Positions 11,097-21,606 of a stretch of 64,000 bases of DNA are shown here, in pieces; the stretch's first letter is position 1; each line of letters starts with the position of its first letter. Source of the DNA: Echria macrotheca (taxonomy: Eukaryota; Ascomycota; Sordariomycetes; Sordariales; Schizotheciaceae); the NCBI GenBank assembly GCA_030411725.1, contig MU839829.1, forward strand, positions 868,001 to 932,000, written 5' to 3'. The notes beneath the pieces were generated by a model. The model was not told where the DNA came from. It did not search any database and worked only from the letters and a program-made list of their open reading frames with translations. The position numbers were made by a program, and so were the translations under genes.

Positions 11097-12085
11097 ATGG
11101 CGCAAGTACCGGTTCAGACGATCCATCGGGATCCCCAGTTATTGTACGTCCATCTCGCGTTTTGAAGAGGCATTGCTGACCGCGCGCCATCGCAGCTACT
11201 GGATCCTCTTCCCCATCACCCTCGTCATGGTATGGCAGCCCCGCGCGCCGTCGCGAAACCCCCGTCGACCTGGCTGACGGCTTGACAGATATTAACAGGC
11301 GTCCTCCGCCACTACGCAACCGTACTCATGGCCTCGGCCCCCAAGAAACTCGACCAGCGCGCCATGCGCGAGCAGCGCTCTCTCGCCCACGGTGTAGGCG
11401 TGCGCTCCAACTTCCACGTGCTCTCGCGCCCCTCGTTCGTCGCCCGCCGCGACGCCCTGACGACGGCCTACGAGTCTGGTGCATACCTCAAAGATCCCGA
11501 GCGCCGCGGGCAGGCGCCGCCGAACCCGATGAGCGACCCGAGCTCGATGGACGGCATGATGGGTGCCATGAAGAACCAGATGGCCATGATTATCCCGAAT
11601 ACGCTGATTATGAGTTGGATTAATGCGTTTTTCAGCGGTTATGTTATCAGTATGCTCAGCCGTTTGGAGGAGAGAAAACAAAGTTGGCTAACGGTCCGCC
11701 AGTGAAACTACCGTTTCCGCTTACGATCAAGTTCAAGAGCATGCTGCAGGCGGGCGTGGCGACCAAGGACATGGATCCCAGGTGGATGTCAAGCATCAGC
11801 TGGTACTTCCTGTGCTTCTTCGGCCTGCAGTCTGTGTTCAACTTTCTGCTTGGCAACGATAATGGTGAGTTCACCTGATACCACCGTGAGGACATATGCT
11901 GACACTCGGTAGCCGCCAATCAGATGGCTCAACAAATGGGACAGATGGGCCCCCAAGGCGGGTTCGGCCCCGGTGTCGACCCCGACAAGCAGTTCCTCGC
12001 AGAGGCCGAGAACTTGGCTGTGATTGAGCATTATTCCGTCCTCGACGGCGTCGAGGACCGCCTTTTGGAGGCTATCGGCGTATAA
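11097..12085 (+). CDS. EMC3: ER membrane protein complex subunit 3 (EMC3/TMEM111, YidC/Oxa1 superfamily)
   Basis: Model: join(11097-11143, 11196-11229, 11289-11649, 11703-11864, 11913-12085), 258 aa, introns 48-59 nt. It is the insertase core subunit of the ER membrane complex, which inserts tail-anchored and multipass proteins. The sequence shows the first membrane helix (YWILFPITLVMILTGVLRHY), the RREQ-type cytosolic loop, the conserved PPNPMSDPSSMDGMMGAMKN segment, a second helix pair (IIPNTLIMSWINAFFSGYV followed by KLPFPLT) and a third helix (WYFLCFFGLQSVFNFLLG). The NPMSDP and KLPFPLT motifs identify the family. The second exon is only 34 nt. The start is the first ATG after the SPC2-EMC3 promoter. 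It is convergent with RPC25; the stop codons are 97 bp apart. Confidence 0.94.
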
Positions 12086-12182
12086 TCGCAACCCCTCCTT
12101 GTATATATATACATAGACCAATTACCCCATATGCCCATCGCGCCTTTACCCGTTCTATACCCGTCGTGCTCTCCAACGCCGT

Positions 12183-13056
12183 CTAATCATCCCACCAGAT
12201 AGTGCAACCCAGGCCGGGTACGTTCATCGAGCCGATGATTTTATAGGGGGAGAGTAGTTCGCTCGCGGGCTGGTCTTCTAGGGCGAGCGGTTCTTGAGGC
12301 GCCTGATCGTGCCACTCTTCGGAGATGACCCTCACGCGAACCAATTCGTGGTTGTCGTAGTACAATGCCGCCCCGTCCACCTTCCAGATCCAGACGCCCT
12401 CCTTGGCTTCGCTGTCGTGGTGTGTTAGCTAGAAACAACGGGCGATGGAAGAGGGGCATACAATTCCGCGCCATCGGGGAGTTCGGATTTTGGTACGAAA
12501 ATATCGTAGAAGAAGTCGGTGGCGACTGTACATAGTCAGCACGCAAGAATCTCGAGAGCTGAAAAGAACATGGTGTTGTCCTACCGCTGATGCCCTCCTG
12601 GGTCTGGCTGAGAATTCGAGCTTGGATAACCTCGTTCTTGAACGGGCGGAAAACTACCATTCGAAACTCGACTAATGGACGTTACGTTAATGGAAACAGA
12701 CTCTGGGGGCATACAAGAGTTCGCGAACCATTCACGTTGGCATAGCCATTGCCCGAGCTGACCAGGCCTTCTGAGGTCCAGGTGATGTCCCAGAGACAGA
12801 CACAGAGGCCGATTTTGTGGATGACCTGGGCTTTGTTAGCTCTTCGTCGAGGCCGGCTTCTGTTCGGGCGCCAAGTAGGCTGCTCACCCTGTTGGCATAT
12901 TTTGCGTTGATGTTGTCCTCGATAGCTTTGGCGCTTTCCTTGCTGAAATCTTGCGGTGCAATTTGAACCAGGTCGGCGAGCTTTGTCTGTTTGTGGACTA
13001 GCGTGTCAAGAAAGGAAACATGATGAGGTTAGGGAGCGACTCACGAGCATGAACAT
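12183..13056 (-). CDS. RPC25: RNA polymerase III subunit RPC25 (Rpc8; RPB7-like)
   Basis: Model: complement(12183-12411, 12462-12525, 12585-12671, 12729-12825, 12888-12986, 13045-13056), 195 aa, six exons. It is the stalk subunit of Pol III, pairing with RPC17 and needed for initiation on tRNA and 5S genes. The sequence shows the RPB7 N-terminal domain (MFMLTKLADLVQIAPQDF, then KYANRVIHKIGLCVCLWDIT), the junction ANVNVEFRMVVFRPFKNEVI, an OB-fold part with ILSQTQEGIS and DFFYDIFVPKSELPDGAEF, and the characteristic C-terminus SPYKIIGSMNVPGLGCTIWW. All five introns are 50-62 nt and keep frame. The donor of intron 3 (GTTCGC) is weak, so that junction is the least certain. The first exon encodes only four residues. 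Confidence 0.9.
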
Positions 13057-13689
13057 GTTGACTACCTATTCAAGACGGACTTGATGGCTGGGGTGTGAAA
13101 TGGGACGGAAAGTTGTCTGTGGATCCTTTGTTGGTTCCTAGGTAGGCAGACTGGGAAAAGCACGGTTCTCTCTCCGGTGACATGAACTACATTGTTAGAA
13201 GAAGAATTCGAACCGCCCATATCCGACACCCATTATTTTTAGTCTCGCGATCTCAAACTTACGCTATAGCGAAAAGTGCCCCGCGATGGTTACTTCACTG
13301 GCGGCCTCGCTGAATCAAATTCTGCCAGGGCCAAAACTTCACCGCTTTCGAGGCGTCATGCATAAGATTACGAGTAAGGTGGCTGCGCTTAACGGAATAA
13401 CATCGGAAAGTCTTCAAACATGATCAAGCAGCCCAACTCGGACCTCTACCAATTCCCTTTTCATCCAAACCATCGGGCCCCGACAAACACCCGTCGTTGA
13501 GAACAAGAAGCAGTCTTGGTGTCGGCGGCTGACTGCCGGTATTCAAGTGAAGCAACATTTCGCCCAGTCCGCTTTACGTGTGCCTATTTCGCTGTCTGTT
13601 TTTCTTTCGGTTCTGGCTGGAAGTCATCCAGCGCGCTTGCTACCTACTCTAACCACCAAGCCTCCATCACTGCGATTCCTCTGTCTCCC
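13057..13689. promoter_or_regulatory. Divergent upstream region between RPC25 and the NUFIP-like gene
   Basis: 633 bp between start codons. The frame of the downstream gene is open for about 170 bp before its ATG, but that part lacks the composition of the protein and is taken as 5' leader. No other gene seen. Confidence 0.5.
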
Positions 13690-15579
13690 ATGGCGTACAA
13701 CTACGGGCCGCCTCCCCCGGCCCCCGGTCCTGCGCCCCACGCGACGGGACCCCAGACGGCGTATGCTCCGTACACGCAGCCTCCGTATCACCAAGGTTCC
13801 CAACGTGGCGGTCATAACGGACGGGGTGGCCGTGGAGGCTCGGATCGCGGTGGATATCAACCACCAGTCCCAGCGTACGGCTATGGACAGCATCCCTCGC
13901 AGTACGGACAACAGCACCCCGGACCATACCCCCAAGTTCCCCCGAACGGATATGCCCCTCCACAGCACTGGCCTGCCGAACACGCCCAGCCGCATCCGCA
14001 GCAGCCTCCTCCCCACGCACCGCTACCTGCCGAGAACTACCACCCGAACTATGCGCCGCAAATATACCAGCAGCCTGCCTACGCTGGCCAGCCAGCGTAC
14101 CCTCCTGCTCAACCCCCCTACGGTCCGGGTTACACCGCACAGGGGCCGCCGAACCCGCAATGGGGTGGCCAGCAGCCGAATCCGGCATCATATGGCGGCG
14201 GTGGCCGTGGCGGCCGGCCTTACAACGAGCGAGGCGGACATAAGAGTCAAATGATGGGCCCGCCGATCAGGATAGGATTTGACAGCCCGGCCCAGCCGGC
14301 TCCTCCTGCTCCAGTGAGCAATCCCTACCCGCAGCCGCCGTACGGCGCGCCGCAGCCCCCTCAAACAGCATACCCGGTAGCGCCGTACCAGGGGTACCCA
14401 CCTCCGGCACCATACATGCCGGTACCTGCACCGTATGATAGCGCGTCCGGTCACGGCGCTCGTCATCATAATCGCGGCGGATTTCACAGTAATCATTCAA
14501 AGCCACGGTCTCAGTTCGGTGGCGACAAGATGCGCAACCGGAACAGAGCCCAGCCCAGTCAAACACCACCTACCCAACATCAGAAGCCTGATACTGCCTC
14601 AACAGGCAAGAAGAAGAAGCGAAGGACGAATACGCTTGGTTTGACCCCCGGTGATGAGTCTGATGGGTTCGACGAGAACGAGGAGGAGCTCGAGGAGCTG
14701 TACGGTGCTGACGCGCCGCAGTAAGTTTTGTGGTAACATGGCGATGCCCCCATGCTAATTGCCTGTAGACCGACGGATATTGCTGTCTGGATTGCCGAAC
14801 GCCGAGCCAACTTCCCAACCAAGGCAAGGATCGAGGCGAAGAAGGCGGCAGCGCTTGCAAACAGGAATGCCGACGGAGCCAACAATGCCGAGGACCCTAA
14901 GGCTCTTCTTCTGCAGCAGAAGGCTGAGAGGCTTCGCAAGCAGCTTGAGAAGGTGGAATCCAGCATCAAACGCAAGCGCGAGCAGCAGGATGAAGGGGAT
15001 GATATGCGAGACGTCGACCTCAGTCCATCGCCCTCCAGCGATGCCAAGTCGGACGACGAAAAGCCCGAAGTCATTTCGAGTCGCCATGACGCGAATAATT
15101 ACCTTCCTCCACCCCCACGTAAAGCGGACCCTAAAAAGCACTGCAAGTACTACTCGACCGGCGGGACCTGTGGCAAAAAGGGCAAGTGCCGCTTCGTCCA
15201 CGACCCAGTTGTCCGCGAGGAGGCGTTGAAGGAACGGGAGAGAAATGGTGGGCGCTTGACCCTACAACAGCGCTTAATCCTAAACGACAAGGATCAGCAG
15301 GATCTCACCATCGTCAAGTCACTCAAGTTCCTGCAGGACAAGGGCGTCTTGGATGCCGCAGCCAAAGCGTCTTCCGAACCTCCAAAGTCAAACAGAGAGG
15401 AAAAGCCTGACTCGCCCCACCTGCCTCCGCCGCCGATCAGAGAGGAACGACTTCCCAACGGACACGGGCTTCCTCCTATTCCCCCTCCCAGCGTGGTTTC
15501 CGACAGTCCAAAGACTAAGTATTCCGGATGGAATCTAAGCGGGTTCGGCAACACCGGTGTCCGGGCTAGTGATATCTGA
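13690..15579 (+). CDS. NUFIP1/RSA1-like CCCH zinc-finger protein (box C/D snoRNP assembly)
   Basis: Model: join(13690-14720, 14769-15579), 613 aa; intron 48 nt with GTAAGT donor and GCTAAT branch. The first ~270 residues are a Pro/Tyr/Gly/Gln-rich low-complexity region with RGG clusters, suggesting RNA binding or condensate behaviour (inference). Residues about 348-361 read IAVWIAERRANFPT, the NUFIP signature (family: W-x-x-ERR-x-NYPT) that in NUFIP1/Rsa1 binds Snu13/15.5K. A Lys/Glu-rich helix follows. A single CCCH finger has C469-X8-C478-X5-C484-X3-H488, followed by a conserved-looking basic segment (NGGRLTLQQRL). The combination is the common domain order of filamentous-fungal NUFIP homologues. 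The start was chosen at MAYNYGPPPP (CCCATGG context). It is convergent with SIL1. Confidence 0.85.
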
Positions 15580-16139
15580 TCCGGGCGGGTGATTCCCGCG
15601 TGGTGTTTTTCAGCATCATCGGCGGCGAGAGAGAGAGAGAGAGAGAGTCTCCAGAATCTGCGAGTATTTAAGATTTAGCGCAAGTGCTGCTTGGGGTCAG
15701 CCCCAGGCGGAGACTGGGAATTCATCGTTCTGGCATGGGAGCTTCGATAGTCCCGAGCTACAGACAGGCGTCAGCGAGGTTTTGTTCGCCGATTCCCGGC
15801 GGTCTACTTACTGCCAGTGGCAGTTTGCAGGGGGTCGAGTTTTTCGAGATTAAGAATCCTGACATTGGGCGGAGTCAAGGGGAAGTAGGCGGAGGGCCGA
15901 ACGCACACCACAACGGCGTCTCGTAGTGTCTGCTTGCATGGTCACGTGGATACTCCCTCACTACATCAAATTTTACGTTCAACAGCCTTTTGGCAAAGTG
16001 TATTAGTCTGCGGGGCTCGGAACGGCACAGGTAGAATTTAGACCAGCGTTTATCTAGATGCAAACCAACGCTTTTTGTGTTGCAACGTATTATTATGTAC
16101 AAACAGGTATATCCGTATCATTACATCTTGACAAAATCA
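15580..16139. other. Convergent 3' flanks with a (GA)n microsatellite at 15627-15647
   Basis: Between the stops of the NUFIP-like gene and SIL1. A 21-bp GA dinucleotide tract lies at 15627-15647 in the probable 3' UTR. Nothing else supports a gene. Confidence 0.6.
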
Positions 16140-17453
16140 TTACAGCTCCTCCTTTCCTTTCCTCTTTGGGGTGTTTGCCTTGCGCTGCTCATTGAGTTTG
16201 CTCTGTAGTTCCCGACTCCAATGGCCTTTGTCCGCCTTGAGTCTCGCCACGAGCTGCTTGACATGCCAGTCCCAGCACTCGGCCCTAATGGAGTTTTTGT
16301 CGGCGGCAGCACACTCGGCGTCGGAAGCCTGCGCCGCCGCCGCCGCCGTAGGCCACTCGCCCAGCGCGGCGCCCATGTCCTCGTCGAGAAAATTGTCGAG
16401 GACGAGGAAGGCGGCCTGCTTCCTCACGGGGTTCCATTCTTCGTTATTGTTAGAGTCGAATACTAGGATCTCAAGGATGCGCTGCATGCCGTCCTGGGCG
16501 AGGAAGGAGGCGCGGATCACGTCGCTCCGAAGGAGGCCGGAGAGCGCGGCGATGCGGGCTTTTGTTAGGGGGGCGTTGTCTTTGGCGAGAGGGCGCAGCC
16601 AGGAGTGGGATATGCAGGGGTCGCGTTGGAGGGCTGGCCAGTGGGATTGGATCTGGAAGAGGGATTTGGGGTTGTTTTGGAGGGCTGAGGAGAGGATTTT
16701 TGCGGAGAGGTGGGCTCTTTTTGAGGGGGTCAGGGATTTGTCTGATTCTGAGTCTGAGTCTGGGGATGGGGATTCTGGGGAGGGGGAGGAGGGAGAGGAG
16801 GAAGAGGCGGCGAGGCAGAAGAGAGAGCGGACAGTGGCGTAGTCCTCGGAGAGTTTGAGGCCGTAGTAGATGTCGTGGGCTATCTCGGAGAGGAAGAGGA
16901 GGGCGGAGTCGATGTCGAGACCTTTTTTCAGGATGGAGAGGGACTGGTGGAAGGTGTGGGCGTCATCTGACGAAGAAGAACCGGAGGGGGGTTCCTTGAT
17001 CTTGCCGGCTGGGTCGTAGGGGGGTGCGTTGGCGGGGATTTTTGGAATTTTGGGGGGTTCAGAAGAAGAGTCCGGGTCGACGAGGACGACGGCGGAGTCG
17101 ACTGGTAGGCCCTCAAGTGATGGGGGGATCTCGTCGGGCACGTTGATCTTGGCTTCTTTCTGGCCGGTTTGGATGTTGAGGCGCACGTGTAGGCCCTGGG
17201 GGAGGTCCTGGTCGTCGTGGACGATTTGGAAGTCGTCCGTGGGCTGGAAAACTCTTGGGTAGCATTCTGAAGGGTCGGTGGTGTGGCAGATTAGGTCGGG
17301 TTTGTCCGAGGGGACTGTGGGTGGTTCTTCTCGTGGTGAGGGTGATGAGGCTAAGTCTGGTGATACTGAGGCGGATGTGCCGGAGGCGATGAGGGCGACG
17401 CCTAGTAAGGCTAGAAGGGACTTGGGGAGTGATGTTGGTCGTAGCCTGGCCAT
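16140..17453 (-). CDS. SIL1: SIL1, ER-lumenal nucleotide exchange factor for BiP/Kar2
   Basis: Single exon, 437 aa, from the ATG at 17453 (AAAATGGCC context); the frame remains open further upstream but that part is not protein-like. An N-terminal signal peptide (about residues 1-28: basic MARLRPTSLPKS, then LLALLGVALIASGTSAS) and a C-terminal KEEL retention signal place it in the ER lumen. The acidic N-terminal part (VFQPTDDFQIVHDDQDLPQG, LHVRLNIQTG) precedes armadillo-like helices (LSILKKGLDIDSALLFLSEI, then HDIYYGL). These match fungal Sil1, which releases ADP from BiP. Two Ser/Pro/Asp-rich insertions interrupt the helical part. It is divergent from the complex I subunit gene. Confidence 0.88.
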   Translation of the reverse strand: MARLRPTSLPKSLLALLGVALIASGTSASVSPDLASSPSPREEPPTVPSDKPDLICHTTDPSECYPRVFQPTDDFQIVHDDQDLPQGLHVRLNIQTGQKEAKINVPDEIPPSLEGLPVDSAVVLVDPDSSSEPPKIPKIPANAPPYDPAGKIKEPPSGSSSSDDAHTFHQSLSILKKGLDIDSALLFLSEIAHDIYYGLKLSEDYATVRSLFCLAASSSSPSSPSPESPSPDSDSESDKSLTPSKRAHLSAKILSSALQNNPKSLFQIQSHWPALQRDPCISHSWLRPLAKDNAPLTKARIAALSGLLRSDVIRASFLAQDGMQRILEILVFDSNNNEEWNPVRKQAAFLVLDNFLDEDMGAALGEWPTAAAAAQASDAECAAADKNSIRAECWDWHVKQLVARLKADKGHWSRELQSKLNEQRKANTPKRKGKEEL

Positions 17454-18236
17454 TTTGGATGTCGGTGGCTTGACTTCCGCAAGTGTTTTCTTCTTCTTTT
17501 TCTTTTCGGTTTTGTTGAAGTGATTGCCTTCCGGGCTAATAAGTGATGAATAATAAACAAGGTAGACGCCCGAGATGATCCAAGTGCAGAGAGCCCAGAT
17601 TTCACTTGTGCTTTTCAGTGATTCCCGCGGTGAGCTCGGATAATGAATCACACGGAGTGAAAGGGAAAGAGAAAACGAGTTTAAAGAAAAGAAAGCTAGA
17701 TTCTTTGCATTTCGTGTCCTCTGTGCTGTGTCGATGTGAGTCAATAGAAGCCAGAATGGAAGCTTACAGAAAGGACAGTTGGCGCTTCAGTGGATTTGCC
17801 CCTGAATTTTTTTCGCCTTCAGCGGGCGAACAGAGAACTTTACTGGGCGGACTCTGACTGGCTGGCAGTTAGCCGCGACAAGCGCTGCCGCGAGTGCTGC
17901 CGACAGGGCTGGACCTGAACCAAGTCACGTGCAAGCTGCTGCTTGGCCAAGCCTGGTGCAGCAGCATCGTGATCGCAAGCTCGAAGCCGATTTGTCGCTC
18001 AACCATTCAACACCATCTCCCTCGCCCGCAGCTCTCCACGTCCGAGCTGCTGCCCCCGCGAGCTCACCAAGACCGATTGCTCCCGTCGGTCTGCCACTTT
18101 GCAATTGTCACCCCGGACGACGCCGGTGTGCTGTTGCGGAGGAAGGGCAGAGCACCCCTCGAACCCCGATCCTCGAGAACCGACTCTCCTCGACCCGTTG
18201 CGATTGATTGACCCCTCCGCGACGACTTTTCCAAAA
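17454..18236. promoter_or_regulatory. Divergent upstream region between SIL1 and the complex I 17.8 kDa subunit
   Basis: 783 bp between start codons. It has no credible coding frame. The 150 bp before 18237 are C-rich, as expected of a fungal transcription start and leader. Confidence 0.5.
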
Positions 18237-19157
18237 ATGCAGGCCTTTAGACAACGCGGTCTCACGGCCGCCCGGCAGGCTCGGCCGCGCTGCGTGCGGA
18301 ACACGAGATCGTATGCTTCGGGACATGGTCATGGACACCACGCTGAGCACACGGTGGAGGAATCGTTCGGGGTAGGTTACCATATTACTGCACCTGATGG
18401 AGGGGGGGGCAATAGATACAAAATGGGAGTATGTGTGCTGATGAGGTCTCTAGACCAGCTTCTACGTGGCCATCGCTGCGATTCCGGCATCGTACCTCGT
18501 CTACACCGCGTCTCGACCGGGCAAGGACGGCGAGCCTACAGCCATCTCGAAGTGGCTCGAGAAGACCATGGACCTGGGCAAGGAGTGGGAGCGGAGGAAT
18601 CACAACAACACGGCTGCCATTGAGCAGGCCGCGCGCGACAAGCATCTGTTTCTGAATGCCCCGAGAAACAGGCACATCGAGCTTACCTACCCTGAGTACG
18701 TACCCCTCCTTCTCTTTGGCCCCGACATTTGCTGCGGAGTGAGATGGAATATCACACACAAGGGCACTTTCCAACTCGTGGTGGTGCTTGGTTTCCGCCA
18801 GTAGTGGCTATGGCTAGGTGCTTGGCACAGCAGGTGCTTTGTCTGGGGAACCCCGTCAAGAGCTCTCCCACTCCACGAGTAACAACAACGGGGCCGTGGG
18901 TGCAAGTGACTTAATCGGGTCGTCATGACGATAGTTGCGCACCCGCTGGCTTTCGAAGATGCAGATTCCACTTGCCACAAGTTGCGATTGGTTCAAGGAC
19001 ATGCTGACCACGTGACAGGGTGTTCCAACACGGTTCTCCGTACAACGTCCCGGCGGGACACTATATCAACTTGGACAAGGTTGTTGCCCACTACCACAAG
19101 CAGCATCTCGACGAGGAGGCGCGCAAAGCAAAGAAGCTCGCTGCGAAATCAGAGTAA
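18237..19157 (+). CDS. NADH:ubiquinone oxidoreductase 17.8 kDa accessory subunit, mitochondrial
   Basis: Model: join(18237-18371, 18454-18695, 19019-19157), 171 aa; introns 82 and 323 nt, the second unusually long for this window. It is an accessory subunit of respiratory complex I in the inner mitochondrial membrane. The sequence shows an Arg-rich presequence (MQAFRQRGLTAARQARPRC), a His/Gly stretch (GHGHGHH), one membrane helix (TSFYVAIAAIPASYLVYTAS), a matrix/IMS helix with WLEKTMDLGKEWERRNHNNT, and the block AARDKHLFLNAPRNRHIEL joined by splicing to VFQHGSPYNVPAGHYINLDK. The last two blocks match the fungal 17.8 kDa subunit from Neurospora and Yarrowia NUXM as I recall it. I left the symbol blank because naming differs between species. 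Confidence 0.82.
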
Positions 19158-19541
19158 CACAAAGCTACTGCGACCGTGCCCCCTCCTCGTTGGTGTGTGT
19201 ATGAGACTTTTAAAAATTTAAATACTCTGCGGGTGGTGGCACAACCTCCTTGTACATAGAATACCTACACGCAACAACCTTTGGGGCAATTTCTCTCCAT
19301 TGAACTTGCTCCTTTTTTTTGTCGCCCCCTTTTTGTTGAATCCCATTCTTGCCGCGTGCTCCTTCCGCCGTCCGCGACGCCGAGACTCGCGGGCGGGCTC
19401 TTACCTATTTTTTCTCAGTCGCAAGCGCAGCCCCGTGGTGTCTGCGTGTTACGACGGAGCTGATGCAGACCTCTATTTCTACTCCAACTTTGTCGCCAGT
19501 TGCCCAGCAGAGCTGACACGAACCGAACCATCACCATCACC
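19158..19541. other. Intergenic region before the SET gene
   Basis: 384 bp holding the 3' UTR of the complex I gene and the leader of the SET gene. CT-rich patches lie near 19308-19365. No gene seen. Confidence 0.55.
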
Positions 19542-20838
19542 ATGGCGAGCAAGCAATCCACCATGATGACCAGCAACCAACCTTCCGGCACCTCGAAGAT
19601 GACGGCTTCTTCCTCGCCTCCCGATGACGAAGAAGAGGGTGGTTTCGACGCCGCGAAACAAGCCAAGGTAATATATATATCTATATCTATATATTCTCTC
19701 TCTATTCTTCTTCCCCCCACCCTCTCCCGTCCTTCATATCTCGGGCGGTTAGTATCCTAAACCAAACCAGCATGTGCTTATTTATGTATGCATGACGCAG
19801 CTCCCAACCCGCTACCTAAGCAACGCGCCGCAGAACCTGCCGGCCGTGCGAATCGGTTTTGTGAACGGGGAGGTCGGCCTGGGCCTCTTCGCCGCGCGCG
19901 ACTTTGCCAAGGACGAATTCATCTTCACCGAGGCGCCCATCCTCACGGCGCGCTTCAACGAGAACTTCGCGGCCGACAGGAGCCTGATGGCTAGCCAGCT
20001 GAGGGCGTATACCGACGCGCTTGCGCGGCACCGCGATGAGCTGGTCGTTGCGTATCCAAGGCTCGCGGCGCGGTTTGCTATTGCACCGCCTGTGTGGGAG
20101 GAGGCGAGGGTTGTGTTGGATGAGCGGGAGAACAGCCGGATGGGTGGGTTTTTGGTGCATGGACGGTATGCAGGGTGTGGTCTCACCGGGGAGGAGTATG
20201 AGGCTTATACGGGGAGGTTGAGGAAGAAAGTGGTTGGGATGACTGGTGGTGTGAGTGAGGAGGCGAGGCAGCTGGCTATCCTGGATTTCTTCAAAAATTA
20301 CGCGTTCGAGGTTAAGAGGGATGTGAGCGCGGGCGGGGCCATGCCGACGGTTGTCACGACGGGGGTGGCGAGTGTTGTCTCGAGTGTTGTTGGCGGAGGA
20401 AAAGGAGGAGGTGCAGTGGTTAGTGCCGCGCCCTCGGCCGCCACCCGGCACGCGTGTATCTTTCTGCTCGGGTCGCTGGTGAATCACTGCTGCACGCCGC
20501 CGCCGCCGGTGCCGGAGGGTTCGTCATCGCCGCGGTTGTTATATGGTATCCGCCTCGGCGGTGGTAGCGGCTCCTCGGATACGACGGGGACCGACGAACA
20601 GGATCTACAGGACACGCCGCCGGTCGGCCCGAATTGTTCGTGGCGCATCGGACCCTCGGGTCTGGCCCGGTTCGTGCCGGCTGGACATATCTGCGTCCAG
20701 GCGAGACGGGACATCCGGGCGGGCGAGGAGCTCACGTGGGACTATGGCAAGCGGCACAAGGGGTTCGATTGTGCCTGCGAGACCTGTAAGAGCTCGTCGA
20801 GGCTGGGCGGGTTTGTGAGTCAGTGTGGGGTGATTTGA
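19542..20838 (+). CDS. SET-domain protein (probable protein lysine methyltransferase)
   Basis: Model: join(19542-19667, 19801-20838), 387 aa; start in an ideal CACCATGG context. An alternative acceptor at 19770 is also in frame and would insert 10 residues. SET motifs in order: GEVGLGLFAARDFAKDEFIF near the exon 2 start (SAM-binding GxG type), NHCC at 270-273 (family N-H-S/C-C), PNCSW at 319-323, GEELTWDYG at about 350-358 (catalytic Tyr), and a post-SET-like C366-x-C368-x2-C371. The usual NHSCxPN motif is split by a roughly 44-residue Pro/Gly/Ser-rich insert. The substrate cannot be told: fungal SET proteins of this compact form include both histone and non-histone methyltransferases. Confidence 0.83.
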
Positions 20839-21606
20839 TCACCTCCTCACTTCTGGGCAATACAAAACCTGAAGGCCCGGCCGATCGCTGGGCGGTGATG
20901 ATGATGAAAACATGGATGGAGGAGGGGGGGACAACAGCTCGTTTTCAAGCATCATGTTTTTCCTTTTTTTTCGGCAGGGCATTCAAAAAAAGACACGGAA
21001 GTGTTGCAAGCGGAAAAGTATGGAGTACTCCGGGCACTGTTTCTCGGTAGCGTTTCGAATCAATGTTTTTTTGAACGGGTATCAAGATTCCAGGCGTTTG
21101 TTTAGCTTTGCCATGCTTGATGAGGGTCACTCTATCTGCGTAAAAGTATCAGACAGCCTAAGAGCCAAGTGGTTGCCAGAAAAACAGGGCCACACAAACT
21201 GGTCCTGGCAAGCCTGGCAGTTCCTGGTTGGAGTCTCGATCAACAGACCGTTTCACATGATACTGAGTACGTGTGTCTGGAAGCTTGGACGGACGGTAGG
21301 TAATCATGTTATTTGGCAGGTTACTGAGCAGGTCTGGTGAGCAAGACGCCTTTCAAACATCTCTTTTCCGTGGTATCGCATATCAGAAAATAGAAAGCCA
21401 TACCGATTCAGTCCTGCTCGTACCACTTTTCATCCAACCGTCCCGGAACGCCAAAGATGATCCCCTCAGCACCAAGCCAGCAACGGCCATCCGGGGCTTT
21501 CTCAGACAATAGCTGCCATAAGCTAGCTTTACGTGTCCCACCCCTTTGCCATGACCTCACTCGCTGTTACAATCTCGAGAGACTTATCCCCATTTGATCT
21601 CCAATC
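20839..21606. other. Convergent 3' flanks of the SET gene and SMD1
   Basis: 768 bp. A 142-codon frame (20912-21340) exists but starts in the probable 3' UTR and has no protein-like composition. No gene is supported. Confidence 0.55.

Noticed and set aside
17454..17744. Upstream extension of SIL1
   Set aside because: The extra 97 residues would bury the signal peptide and consist of low-complexity Ser/Leu/Lys sequence.
20509..20610. Putative missed intron inside the SET gene
   Set aside because: GT...AG boundaries with a length divisible by three exist, but the donor is poor (GTGCCG) and no branch site precedes the AG; kept as coding insert, pending RNA evidence.
20912..21340. 142-codon + frame after the SET gene
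   Set aside because: It lies in the probable 3' UTR/terminator region, has no recognisable domain, and its composition (runs of Phe, Lys, Trp) is not protein-like.
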